Source: Pegea sp. RAD2-039 (taxonomy: Eukaryota > Chordata > Thaliacea > Salpida > Salpidae). Taken from it: a stretch of DNA of 64,000 nt. Below are positions 13,701 to 25,859 of the stretch, piece by piece. The first letter of the stretch is position 1; the number at the start of each line of letters is the position of its first letter. The stretch covers positions 310,001-374,000 of the forward strand of contig JAQGEQ010000175.1 in the NCBI GenBank assembly GCA_034620365.1. Direction: 5' to 3'. Both the position numbers and the translations under genes were made by a program. The notes beneath the pieces are model-generated. The model was not told the DNA's origin. It made no database searches and saw nothing but the letters and a program-made list of their open reading frames with translations.

Positions 13701-16700
13701 TGAAATATTTTGAAACACAGTAAACTTTCAAACACGAAAGTAATTTGTCATTTTATAATTTGACTGAGTTGTAAGTCAAAACAATATTTCACTTATTTTG
13801 AATTCTTTACGCTTCAATTGATCTAGCATAAAAACTAGTGAGTAATTTGAGCTGCTAATTTCATCTGACCTTTTAACTGTTAAAGAAAGACTCTATAAGT
13901 TACACAAAATTTAAATCCATTCAAATTGCTCAACGTATTTTACAAATGTTTTAATTGCTAATGAGGTTCTTTATTATGAATAATTTTATAAACATAAAAG
14001 CACTAAAAACGTTTTTGTTTTACTTTTACATTGTATAATCTGAATTAATTAAAAGTGTTTATGATAATAATGTTGTTAAAATGCTAATAATATAATTTAA
14101 TTTGAAATGATACAATACACGTTTGAACTTCTCTTAATTGATAATTCAGTATGTTTTTATTTAACATATTACTTCTGTTTTCTAAACACTTAGCTATTAA
14201 TATCGATTCAACTACTAATGTTGGATGCTTTTATGACAACATTTTTTAGATTTTCAAATCAGTAAAGCTTTCGAACAAAATTACAAAAAAATGACTTGTA
14301 AATATTTATATAGATTAATTACGTTAAATTTGAATTTATTTTCCGCATTTCTGATTCTGTTTTAGTTCTAGCTTTACTTGTATGTTTTTGATTTATTTTT
14401 TCATCGCATATATGCAGTAAGCAACATGAATAATGCAGAAAAATATAAGAACAAGTATAAACTTGAAACAAATTTAAAGTTTACTTGAAACAGTGCCTTT
14501 CTTAAAGTTACTTAAAAATGACTTAAAAAATACGATAAAATATTTAAAATAACTCTTCAGAACTCATCTTCTTGCAAATATATGTCCGCATATGAACATT
14601 TTTATATGAGGAGTTTTGTAAATCGGTATCGTTCCACCAGTTCTAGTAATTGGTGGCATGACTGATGTAATTACTCTTTGCTCATTTTTTTTTACTTTTA
14701 GCAATTTCTGATGCATTTCACCAATACTCCTCTTAACTACATCTTTGTAATGGATTTTTATTGGAGATCTAATTGCTTTATTAAGTGACTTGCTTTTGAC
14801 AAAGTTTTAATAATTAATAAATGTAATAAAGTTTATTGAATCTTTTATCAAAGTCTTTTTCTAAGAACTTCATTAAATGTTTTTCATCTAAAAATGTGTA
14901 AAAGTTTTTCCTTCAAATGACAAAAAGATGAACTTTGCCATTGGCAATATCCTTTTAGTATCGACAAACAGAATTTTGTTTACTGTTATGTCCTTATATC
15001 AAGTGCTATATGCACTTTATCATGTTAAAAGTATTGAGAAACCTAAAACTTTTCAAGAAGTTTTTTGTTTAATACATTTTTTTGTAAATTTCTATTGACT
15101 GAGTAACTTCACAAAAAACTTCATATTTTTGAATAAAACTGAATTTAAATATTAAATGAAAAATTACATTTTATTACAGCATGTGCCCGGGGGTCTTATA
15201 AATCTGAAGTTTCATTGAAGATGTGTCAGCGCTGTCCACCTTATAGTGTTTCCGAATCTCTTGGAATGACCAAGTGTTCTTGTATGCATGGTTACTACAG
15301 AGCTTCTAGCCATGGTGCAAACAAAGCATGCACAAGTTCGTTAACTTTCTCATTTTTTCAAAGTGTTGAAAACTAATTTGACTTTTATTCTTTTGTACTT
15401 ATTTGAGGTTTTTGGAACAGTTATTGATTTTGTAGGATTGATAACATTTGACAGTTGTTCTTTGAGTAATATGTTCATTTTTTTATATGTTTTTCTGTAA
15501 TTTTGTCCACTTTCTCGACAATATCATTCATAATCACTGAGTTTCGAAAAACTCAGAATAAATTTGCAAACCAGAACATTTTCTTTAAAAATATTTCCCT
15601 TTCAATTACTACTTATTGATTCTGGTAAAAATTTGAAAAAATATAGAAAGATTTCATGGTTGAATTGATTTAAAAGCTTGTATTTAGATAACTATCTACA
15701 CTATACTTTCTTTCTTTTTTTAATCTTAATAAAGTACAGCTCTTAAATTATCATCATTCTAAATAATGATACATTTAAAACATTATAAAATCATTCATTA
15801 TTTTCACTCCACTTTAGAAAACTGTTTCTTCAATTTATAAAACTCTATCAGTATTTGTACCAGAAGTGGATATGATTTCTGTTGAAACTGAAAAAAAAGT
15901 TTATTCTGATAAATAAGCCTTTGACACACAGGCTCAGGATTTTAATACCTAAGAAAAACAGAAATTGGAAAGCAATTGAGATGTAGACAGAGACATAGAA
16001 CTAAAGTTTTGTCTGTGATTTTTTCACAAGATTATTTGTTAACTTTAACGGCTCATTCAGCAACCAGCAAGTAAGTAACTTCAAGCAAAATGACAACCAA
16101 AAGTAATGAGGCATATGATGTGCTGCAAAAAGAGGTTTTGTTCAAAGAACTCGAACTTAAAGATTTCTTGCTTGTTTAAAATCAAGTTGCAAAACTTTTC
16201 GTTGAAGTAAGCTTGTTTTGGAAATTGGCCTTTAACATTTTTGTAATTAATTTTTAAAATTTATTTAAATAATTTTCATTTTATTATTCAAGATAAATTA
16301 GTAGCTGAAGTAATTCTGTTTTCTATATTTAATCAAATTTTTTTTTTCAAAGCTGTTAACGGGTTTTAGCAATTTTAAAAAAAATAATAAATCTCTTATA
16401 AAGTAAATAAATTTTGCTAATTCCACTAACATTAAATTTGCTTTTTAAATTAATTTTATTTTTTTTACTCATTGAAACTTGAAGACTTTTTTTAATTTGT
16501 AAATCTTATGATCCTATTATTTCAAAATTGGTGATTTTATAAAATATTTTTGAAATATTACTTTCATTTTAGAATGCTAAGATGATAGCAATTGAATACT
16601 TAGGAAATATTTTTGCAAATTTTAAATCATTATTAATATAAAATGGCTTTGAACAATCAGAAAGTATCCCCAAATTATAAAATAGTTATTTTCAAACCAA

Positions 16701-19700
16701 ACTAAAAAATTAAATATTTTTATTAACAATCAAAGCTATCTTGAAATATATTTTTCCATCAAAATTTATCTTGTATAATTTATATGTTGACATGACTGAA
16801 AAAAAAGTTAAATAAAATATTTTAAACAGACATCTAAAATCGACATTTAGACATCTTTTAATGGTTAAATTGATTTCATAAGAGTTTAACTTTGATATTT
16901 AATTGTTTAGTTTCTTCTCTGTTTAATATTTCAAAAAAAAAACGTTTTAAGCTTGTTTTTATATGAAAACAATTAAGCAATTTGATACAGAAATACTGGG
17001 TTGAAATTTAGTAAGAGTGTGTTTGGTTACATATTGAAAGATATTTTGAAGGTTCTTATATTATTTACGCAGAAGACAGGATATATACAAGTATTCTTTC
17101 GTTGTATCATCAAGCTTTGTTTAAAATCAGAATGTCATTTTACAAAATTAGCTCACTAGAATGTCATTTTACAATTAGCTCACTAGAAATAGTTTTATCT
17201 ATAAAATATTTAATCTATATACTATAATTTATCTATAACTTCTTTCGTAAATATTGTAGCAAGTGTTGTTTAATACTTTTTAAACAAAATATTTTAAAAC
17301 TAATAAAATAGTAAGATCGAAACAATAAATTAAGTATGAAACTGATTTGTAATAGAACACAATTGTAATGGATAACTATTTTTTTTCCAAGTGTGACTAA
17401 CAAACTGTCATATGTGAGATTATAGCTAAAATCATTGCTTAGAATTTTGACTAAACTGAATTTATTTTATAGAACCACCAAACAAACCAGCCTCGTCAAC
17501 ATCGAATGTCAACGAAACTTCTATCATTTTAAATTGGCAAAGACCTTTATACAACGATGAAGAAAGTACTATCTACTACAAGTCTGTTACTTTTTCACTC
17601 AATTAATCTGTAATTTTTTATCTACTCACCCTCTAATTGATGTTTTTAATAATTTAAATGCTAATTAATTAAGAAAAATCTATTATTAGATGCTTCTATA
17701 TCAAAAAAAATAATTTATTAAACGAAAAATACATCATTAGTAAAATACTTTTATTCAAAGCTTTTAGTTTAAGAACTTTTTCACTCCTAATTATACGCTT
17801 CTATTTAATGAATTCATTGAATTTTATGGCTATAATATCATTGTTAAGATCTCATTACTGACTTTAATTAATTTATTAAGTTTATGATTATAATTTTCTT
17901 TTTTTATTATCTTGAAAATTTTTAATTTTGTAAAAATGTTTACTAAAAGATAAGACAGTTTTCTATACCTTGTTTAGTATGATTGTTTAAAGAATAACAA
18001 CTTAGTTTATCTTGAAAATACTGGTCATAAGAAGTTAAAAAAATAGAATATTTTCACTAAAATCATACCTTAGTATGAAAAACATTTAGTAAACATTTTG
18101 ATCTTTATATGAATCAATTTACAACTGGAACTAAATCTAAAAATTTTACAAATATTTAGAATATTTTCAGGATCGTTTTTCGCCCAAACATTTATGTTGT
18201 AAACCTCTGTTAAGATATCATATCGATTATTCTGTTGAAAATATAGAAACACCCAAGAAAAAAAAAAACGACTTAAACCTAAAATATGTAAACTTTAAAA
18301 ATTTACACTTGAAATGCACCTGATATCAAAACATTTGTTTGTTTCAGTATTACTTGTCAACAATGTTCCATCATCTTTCGGAACTGTCATCCTTGTTCTG
18401 ATCATGTCAATTATTCCCCTTCTAAGAACAGACTACTAAACAAAAAAGTCATTATTTCTCAGCTACAACCTCATTCACAATACAAGCTCAGAGTAAGTTT
18501 ATATATTTAGTTTGATCCGATTCTGATTTATATCTGAAAAGGAAATTGTTGTAAATAGTTTTCTTATTTTGTCAGTAGTTGTAGTTGGAAACCAACATTG
18601 TTATTATAACAAACGATTGAAATTCCTGATATTTTCTTTCTGTAAATTTTTTGTTTCTTTTACTGTTTTCGATTATTTCCTCAATCAATTACTGACCTAA
18701 CAATGTATGAAAAGAACATGTTTGTTGAAGAAAGTATTTAGAATAATTTGTTGCTTTACTACTACTAAATATGTTTGTAAAGCTAATCCATGTTTTAGTT
18801 TTTATAAGTTTCTAAAATGACTAAATGATTAAGAAGAAAAACATTTTTTTTCAATTTATAAGTTTGATTTTTATTAATTACAATATAATCTATTAACAAG
18901 GTTTCGATATATGAATATTTAGTTGAAGTAAATAATGATTTTAATAATGTATTTTAACCAATACAGTTTACTCTGTTTGCAAAACTTCATTCTTGTCATA
19001 AAACTTTAAGAATATATTTATAAAATGTTTTTTGAAAGCTTTTTCGGAAACTTTTATATTCCAAACTTTTTTAATATTCACAATGCATCAACTATTACTT
19101 TATCAACAATTATGAGATTCCATTAGAGAGTTTAAAATAGAAATTAAAAAAAAAACTTTGCTGTCAACTTGTGTTAGGAATTTTCATCAAATACTTTGAC
19201 AGATATTGATTCCAACTCAATAGATAATCAACATTTGCTAAACTTTTTAACTATTCAACTGGACTACTAAGCTAATGAGATGGTATATATCATTTAAACT
19301 AAATGAGACAACTAATTTGAAATATATCATCTAGCTTACAACGGTAACTGAAAATTTCTGTTTCTAAGATATATGCTGTAAACGACGTGACTGAGGTTGC
19401 CCAACAACATGGAGAAAACTTGAAAAATTTTATTGAAATAAATGTTGCTACAAAAGAAGCAAGTGAGTACTAAGAAATATAAATTATGTATATCTTCAAT
19501 AGCTATATCGCTTTTATTTAAATATCTTGCAAACTGTAAACAAACTACTAATAGACGTTTCATTTATCTTTATCTGTCAAGTAGTTTTCTCAGTTACTGT
19601 ATCAGCTCAAGATACCTCTTACACAAACATATCTTCTTATTAACCTTGTTATATAAGCTTTTAATCAAGTATAGTTGGTTGGTTTATTTAGCTACAGATA

Positions 19701-22700
19701 GCTTACAGTATGTAAGAGTTTATGGTAGATTACTAACAAAAAAGAGCAAGTGCACTTTATAATAATTTCAATTTTTCTTCTTGCGTAAGAATGATCACTT
19801 TCTGACAGAGAATAACCCAATACCTGATGAATTAGAAAATTGCTTGACTACAAAGCCAATTTAAACAATTGCTTTTCAAATCTTAGAAATAGATTTCTTT
19901 AGATTCTAAGTAGTCTTTTACATCGATCATTCACTTTTTTATATAAATTGATTCAACAACACGTAAATGAAGCAATAAGCAAGATTGAAACTTAACTAAA
20001 GATTAGATAGTCTTTTAAGCTTGAATCTCATACACCAAAATTGAATTTAATATTCAGCTAATAAATTTGCTAAAAATCATTTTTCTAACTTCTTGCTAAT
20101 GCCAAATGCTTGTTAATATCAATATCGTTAAAAATCTGATATAATCATTTTAGCTTAGTTGATGGAATATCGTTGCTTAGAATAATCTTCCGAAAAAATA
20201 ATATAAAATTGAAATAATTTTATTTGACTTTTCCATTCAAAGTATTTAGTTAAGCAAAAAGCAAATTTAAACAGTTTTTGAAACGTCTATTATTTAATAT
20301 ATACACAATCGATAATTTAACTATTAATAATTTATTTAGTCACCAAAAAGATTGTATTTGTTTTTAAGGACCTACTGCTATTAGGCAGCTAGCCTCAGCC
20401 GATGTTTCTGCAACTTCATTTATTATCAAATGGATTTCACCCGCACCAACAAATGGTTTCATTGAAAAATATGAAGTTATTGTCACATGGTCATCTAAAT
20501 CTGGTTTTCAAGACAATACAAGTGACAATAACCATGAAATTAGAAATTACACCAGTAACGTGCAAATGAAGTTTGAAAGCTACAACCAGCCACGAGATAC
20601 TCAGTAAAAGTAAATACAATTAAAATTTTGTCAAAATTTTGTAAGTTCAAAAAAAGCTGTGGTATCCTTAAAAGACATTTTACTTCAATATTTTTTGCGA
20701 AATCTTTTGCCTCACTTTAGGCAAGTTGTGTACAAATATTTTTAAAAATAAAAGCACTCACTCTTTTCATCCGTAAATCGTTAAACTTTCTGCTGATACA
20801 TCATCAATATTTTAACACTAAATTAACGCCCAGGTTCGAGCAAAGACTATTGCTGGGTATGGTCCGTTTAACGATGAAATTACAGTGGAAACCAAAGCTG
20901 ATGCGACAATTGGAGCTGGACTAAATGACAAGACAGGTCCAAATGAAACTAATAACGAATCTTCGGCTAATGGAGCAAACATCACTTTAATAGCAATCCT
21001 TATTGGAGGAGTAGTTGTGATCATAATCTTTATCGTAGTGGGATTGACATGTACTTTAAGGTTTTTATGAGCTGTTTGCATAAAACTTTTATAAAGAACT
21101 TGAGGTGTTGATAAAAGTAGATCTTCAAATAGCTGAAAGATCTTTTAAAAGTTATTTTTAGAAATTTGAATCTTTTCTTTTATTACAGACGAGTTAAACC
21201 TCAAAAATCTTCATTGGTCAATAGACATGAAGATGAGAAGCAACCATTTTTCAATGGTAACTCTATAGTGTTTGGGGGGTCTATGTACCAACCCAACCAC
21301 AAAACATACATCGATCCTACGACCTATGAAGATCCAAACAGAGCTGTTAGAGATTTTACTAAAGAAATTGATGCAACATATGTAAAGATCGAACAAGTGA
21401 TTGGTGGAGGTAGGTTGCTTTTTAAACTTATTTATTTTTGGTAATTTTATATACCTGTTTGCTTAAATAGAGAATAACATTTAAAGAATAGCTTTAAAAT
21501 GATTTAAGAGTTTGTTTAACAAAGAATACAAATTACAAATATAATTTATAATGTTTGAATTATCATAGATTTATTTACATACCAAGTAATTAAACATGAC
21601 AACCAGTTTCGTTTATAATTTGACACAGAAATACTGCGAGTAAATAATTCCGCTAAACTAGCAAATACAGAAAGTATATTTTCCATCTATAAGTTTAATC
21701 TTACAAACTTGTGTCTTCATCTTCACCACATGTAAACTTCTTCTGAAAAAGACAAATAAAACCCGATTTTCTAAAACTTGATCATAAAAATAAATCAGAG
21801 GTTATTTAAGGCAGTCTAATACCAAATCAGCTTGTTAGTGAGACGTTTCAAGGAGAACATTTATCTCTGTAAGGACATTAAACTCCAAAAAATGATCCTG
21901 TCAGTCTAGTACTCGCTGATGACAGCTTTTCTGCTCTTGTTCTCCAGGAAAAAGGTTTTAGACTGACTCGGAAAATCTAGTAAAAGGCTTTAGAGTTTCT
22001 GTTACATTAAAAAATATAAAAGTTTGCAATCAGTTATCATTTTCAGTTTGTGTTTTTTCTTTTTGAAAAACAGTCAGTTGGTTCATGGTGTTGAGTTCGA
22101 TCGCTATTATCTCACTTTAAAAGAATTTCTATCAACAATTTGGAGCCTACTTTAATAATCAATTATATGTACTCGAGTTTATTCAAAAACTTTTATAACT
22201 ATAGAAATAGAAATCCATTGAAACTAGAGGAATGCTCTTTCAAAAGTCAATGATAGACTTTCAAGCAATATTTGATTAATAAAAACCTTTTTGCTTCTAT
22301 TCTTTATATAATTCTTTAATATCTACAAACAGGTTTTAACTAAAATATGTTATTTAAGCCTTACGCAGTACTTGAAGTTCAAGCAAGTCGTTTAATTTCA
22401 GCACTTGGGTACTTAGAACTTGTTCAACAATAATCGATTTCCCTTATTTTTAAATTCTTTCGAAATTATCATGACTTTAATAGAGTTAATAAAAAAATTT
22501 AGTAGAGTTTTTAATTAAGTGACTGTACAAAAAATCTCTGCATATATAACCAAGCCTTATATTTTAATTTTATGATGGCTGTTTTATTACTTTTTTAATA
22601 TTTAAATATTTAGCTACAATATATATTAAACGTTCAAACACAACGAAAGTATTAATGTTCAATCCCTTAAATATTTACGACGTAAAAATAAGTGAAGTGA

Positions 22701-25616
22701 ACAAGTAAGGCTTTTCAATATATTCTCTTTCACTTTAATCATCGTATTATCAGATATTAGCAACATTTTCAACCAATCTCTACTAATAGATACCTTCATA
22801 AGAGTAATAACTCTATACAGAAACAGCAGTGAAAAAAAATTTCCTCGACCTTTTCAAACTTAATCGGCACTGAACGTCAAACATCTTCATTTAATGCAAA
22901 ATGTTTAATTTGATGCTTGAATAACTTCATTATTCTATTTTCAAGCACTTAAAATAACTTTTTTGTTTTGTTTTCGTTTTAATCTAGATATTTTTACCGT
23001 GTTCTAATATTACTTTTTACTAATATTAACGTTGCGATGAATCAACTACATTCCATATTTCATATAAGTAATTGTTAGTTCCGCGCTACTCAGTAAACAA
23101 CGGGGAAATATTCTTACTGAAATATGCTTTATAGTCTGGCTTAAGATTTTAATATCAAATCAACAGATGATAGGTCTTGTTTGTGAACGCAGCATTATAC
23201 AGAAACATCTTTAATATGATATATATTTGATCTTGCTTCTACCTTATTAAGATCATGTGAATTAAATCGTTTCAAGTCAAAACTTCACAAATTTTCGATA
23301 AAACCTTTCTTTAAACTATTTTTATTGTAAAAAATTTGTAAATCTTTACTGATAAATTCTTCTTGTCACTCAAAAGAGTAAACACTGAAGTTGTCAGAGG
23401 CAAATATTTGCATAATTTGTTAATAACAAGTTTGTGAAAAAAATCTTTTAAAATTACTTGAACGTCTGGCAAAGTGTAAAAAGTTTTCAAAATTATTTTT
23501 ATCAATACTTTTTTGTGGACAGGTGAGTTTGGAGAAGTGTGTAGAGGAAGACTTCAACTCCCTGGCAAAAGTGAACATGACGTAGCCATCAAGACCCTTA
23601 AATCAGGGTACAGCACTCAACAAAAACTAGATTTTTTGGGAGAAGCTTCTATAATGGGTCAGTTTGAATATCCGAATGTTATCAGACTAGAAGGAGTAGT
23701 CACTAGGAGTCGCCCTCTTATGATAATCACTGAATTTATGGAGAATGGATCCTTAGACTCATTTTTGAGGGTGAGTAGTCAACAAGTTTATTTCAATTTT
23801 CATATAAATAAAGAGAAAGGGTTTTTTCAAGTGTTTGTTGGTTGTGGGTAAATGACATTTCAATTAATAAAATATTCGTGAGTTTCACTTTCTCTTATTC
23901 TTATTACCGCGCGCTTAACACTTTATAAGCTTTATTATCTGTCAAAACAGAATAAAAAGTCAATTAGCCGCTGCTAGCTCTAAAAGTTTTTATTCTAATG
24001 CTGCTTTTTCTTTTCAATTAATATTTAAAATTGTTGTGATGAAGAAATTTATCGATTTTTAAAAAGCTCTACATCGAATTAACCAGATTTGAAGAAAATT
24101 TGAACTGACTTTTCTACAGGTTCATGATAATGAGTTCACGATTGTCCAGTTGGTTGGTATGTTGAGAAACGTGTCAGCTGGTATGAAGTATCTGTCCGAT
24201 ATGGGCTACATTCATCGTGACCTAGCTGCCCGCAACATCCTTGTCAATGCTCAACTGATCTGTAAAGTTTCCGACTTCGGTATGAGCCGAGTTTTGGAAG
24301 ATGATACTGATGTGGCTTACACTGCAAGACACGGTGGCAAGATTCCAATCCGATGGACCGCACCGGAAGCTTTTACTTTCCGGAAATTCACATCTGCAAG
24401 TGATGTTTGGAGTTTTGGTATTGTGATGTGGGAAGTGATGTCTTATGGGGAGCGCCCTTACTGGGGAATGTCAAACCGTGATGTGAGTCGAATGAAAACT
24501 TCTAATTAAATTTATTTGTGCGCTTTCTAAACTTCTAAACCAATTTCAAACCATCTGCTACTCACCCGGCCAATTGTTTCTAAAAGTCTTAAAAAGATTT
24601 TCTTCCAATTTATTTATCTAATCTTTTAAGTCAATATTTTTTTGTTTCTAACTTTGTGTATTCCTGTAGGTAATGAATGCTGTAGAAACTGGTTACCGAT
24701 TACCAGCGCCAATGGATTGTCCTCAAGTTCAACATGCCCTGATGTTAGACTGCTGGAAAAAAGACCGAAACCAACGACCAAAGTTTAGTCAAATTGTCGC
24801 TACACTTGACAAAATGCTAAGAGATCCGTCTCAGCTGAAGGTCAAAGCTGGTCACGAGTAAGTGATTCCAAATAAAAATATTTAAATTTTACTTTTCTAC
24901 TTAGAAACACTTTTGTGAATAGCATTTGACTAAAATACTAAATATCATATTTCTACTTTTTTTTTAATATTTCTTTTGTTAAGTTTGAGAGTTAGCAAGC
25001 TGGTGACTGCCTAACTACTCTTATTAAGAACATTACTCGTTTTCATTTATTTAATTCAAACTTTACAAATTGATATTTGTCGGAAACCGATGTTTTGAAA
25101 TTGATATTCTTTTTCAGCCGCAAACGAAGCAGTAACACGTTAAACGCTTCAAATCCTTCGCGAAACGAGTTTACAACTCAATCCTCTCGACCTATGACTC
25201 AACAGCACCATCAAGTGATAACTGGAACATCTGTAATCGTCTCAGACTCTGGATATAATGGAGGCGAAAGCTCTGAAGAAAACCGACAGATCATGTTAAA
25301 TGATCGTTCTTCCATCAGTGACTTCTTAGAGACTCCCGCACTAGATAAATACTCAATTCAAGATTGCTCTGATCAAGATCAAACCCATAACACTGAAAGT
25401 TTGAGGTAACTATTCAAATAAGATGTATATAAGCTTGACATATTGTTTTGTAGCAGCCAATCAGCGCCATCAATGATGCTAGAGTCAGCCAATCAGGAAC
25501 GAGGAGCCTTGTACAGCCAGGAGACTCATACAGAGCGGAAAACTGATGAGGATTGTAGTTTGGGAGCCTTACCCAGTTATAGTGAAAGCCACCGCTTGAC
25601 CGGAATTCCAGTTTGA
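4746..25616 (+). CDS. Eph: Eph receptor tyrosine kinase, 19 coding exons
   Basis: Receptor for membrane-bound ephrins; signals at cell contacts in guidance and tissue patterning. Exons: 4746-4830, 10046-10110, 10889-11046, 11381-11504, 12162-12284, 12648-12809, 12870-12987, 15180-15335, 17473-17581, 18348-18492, 19369-19462, 20369-20609, 20834-21060, 21189-21409, 23523-23770, 24120-24482, 24670-24857, 25118-25405, 25454-25616. All phases agree and give about 1092 residues if one base is restored near 20580. Order: signal peptide 1-27, ephrin-binding domain (NNWLR-like [21 protein letters not shown]), Cys-rich region, two fibronectin III domains, membrane segment about 578-601, juxtamembrane tyrosines ([11 protein letters not shown]), kinase with [23 protein letters not shown] and [13 protein letters not shown]. 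All catalytic residues are present. The 150-residue tail has no clear SAM domain and ends GIPV, a likely PDZ ligand as in other Eph proteins. The paralogue class cannot be named. Confidence 0.95.
4831..10045 (+). other. Eph intron 1, 5.2 kb
   Basis: The intron separates the signal-peptide exon (ends in phase 1 before gtaagt) from the first ephrin-binding exon (after ttttcag). Apart from the possible small gene at 8135-8360, it holds AT-rich DNA with no recognised protein, RNA gene or mobile element. Overlapping frames on both strands at 7048-7246 have no family likeness. Confidence 0.6.
8135..8360 (+). CDS. Possible small nested gene, 56-residue protein
   Basis: Inside Eph intron 1 an ATG at 8149 opens a 56-codon frame that stops at 8317-8319. 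Its codons are more mixed than those of chance AT-rich frames, with many Val, His, Asp, Ala and Trp residues ([19 protein letters not shown]). A strong acceptor (ttatttcag) ends 14 bases before the ATG and an AATAAA signal lies at 8355-8360, 36 bases after the stop, so the unit could be a complete trans-spliced single-exon transcript. I do not recognise the protein; it is soluble-looking, with no signal peptide or membrane segment. Another reading is an exon using the ATG|gtaaag donor at 8315, but its phase (2) does not fit the next Eph exon, which needs phase 1. It may also be a decayed insertion. Confidence 0.4.
12988..15179 (+). other. Eph intron 7, no feature seen
   Basis: A 2.2 kb AT-rich intron between the two Cys-rich exons. 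I looked for alternative Cys-rich or fibronectin exons on the + strand and for mobile-element protein on both strands, and saw none. Confidence 0.6.
15336..17472 (+). other. Eph intron 8, with a short tandem repeat and a 29-codon frame
   Basis: A 2.1 kb intron. It contains a two-unit tandem repeat at 17129-17184 and a short open frame at 16090-16179 with balanced codon use. Nothing else was recognised. Confidence 0.55.
17129..17184 (+). repeat. Two-copy tandem repeat, unit 27-29 bases
   Basis: The unit starts agaatgtcattttaca and ends attagctcact. Copy 1 covers 17129-17157; copy 2 covers 17158-17184 and lacks two A residues. The near identity points to a recent slippage duplication. Confidence 0.85.
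21410..23522 (+). other. Eph intron 14, splits the kinase glycine loop
   Basis: This 2.1 kb intron interrupts the codon for the third glycine of GGGEFGEV, in phase 1. It is AT-rich and no gene, repeat family or RNA gene was seen in it. Confidence 0.6.
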
Positions 25617-25846
25617 AACATCCAATGAAGACTTGAATGGAAAAGCTTCTTGGATTTCAGATTGGATGTGATCTTCATCATCATCATCATCAAATCATTC
25701 TTTTCATGATCACCTTCATTAGAATCATAAAGTTTTGTTCAAGTGATAACTGCCTTTTATCAGTTTCTCTTCATGATGAGGAGCTAATGAACAAAATAGT
25801 TATAAACTCCAATCTGAAGTTTTTTACTGATTTAGATGAAGTACTC

Positions 25847-25852
25847 AATAAA
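25847..25852 (+). terminator. Poly(A) signal of the Eph gene
   Basis: AATAAA 230 bases after the Eph stop codon, followed by a T-rich stretch. It is the first canonical signal in the 3' UTR. A run of CAT repeats lies in the UTR at about 25676-25690. Confidence 0.6.
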
Positions 25853-25859
25853 AATTTTT

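Noticed and set aside
19442-19762. 106-codon + strand frame overlapping an Eph exon
   Set aside because: It runs out of the Eph exon into intron DNA in another frame, and its codon use is that of chance AT-rich sequence.
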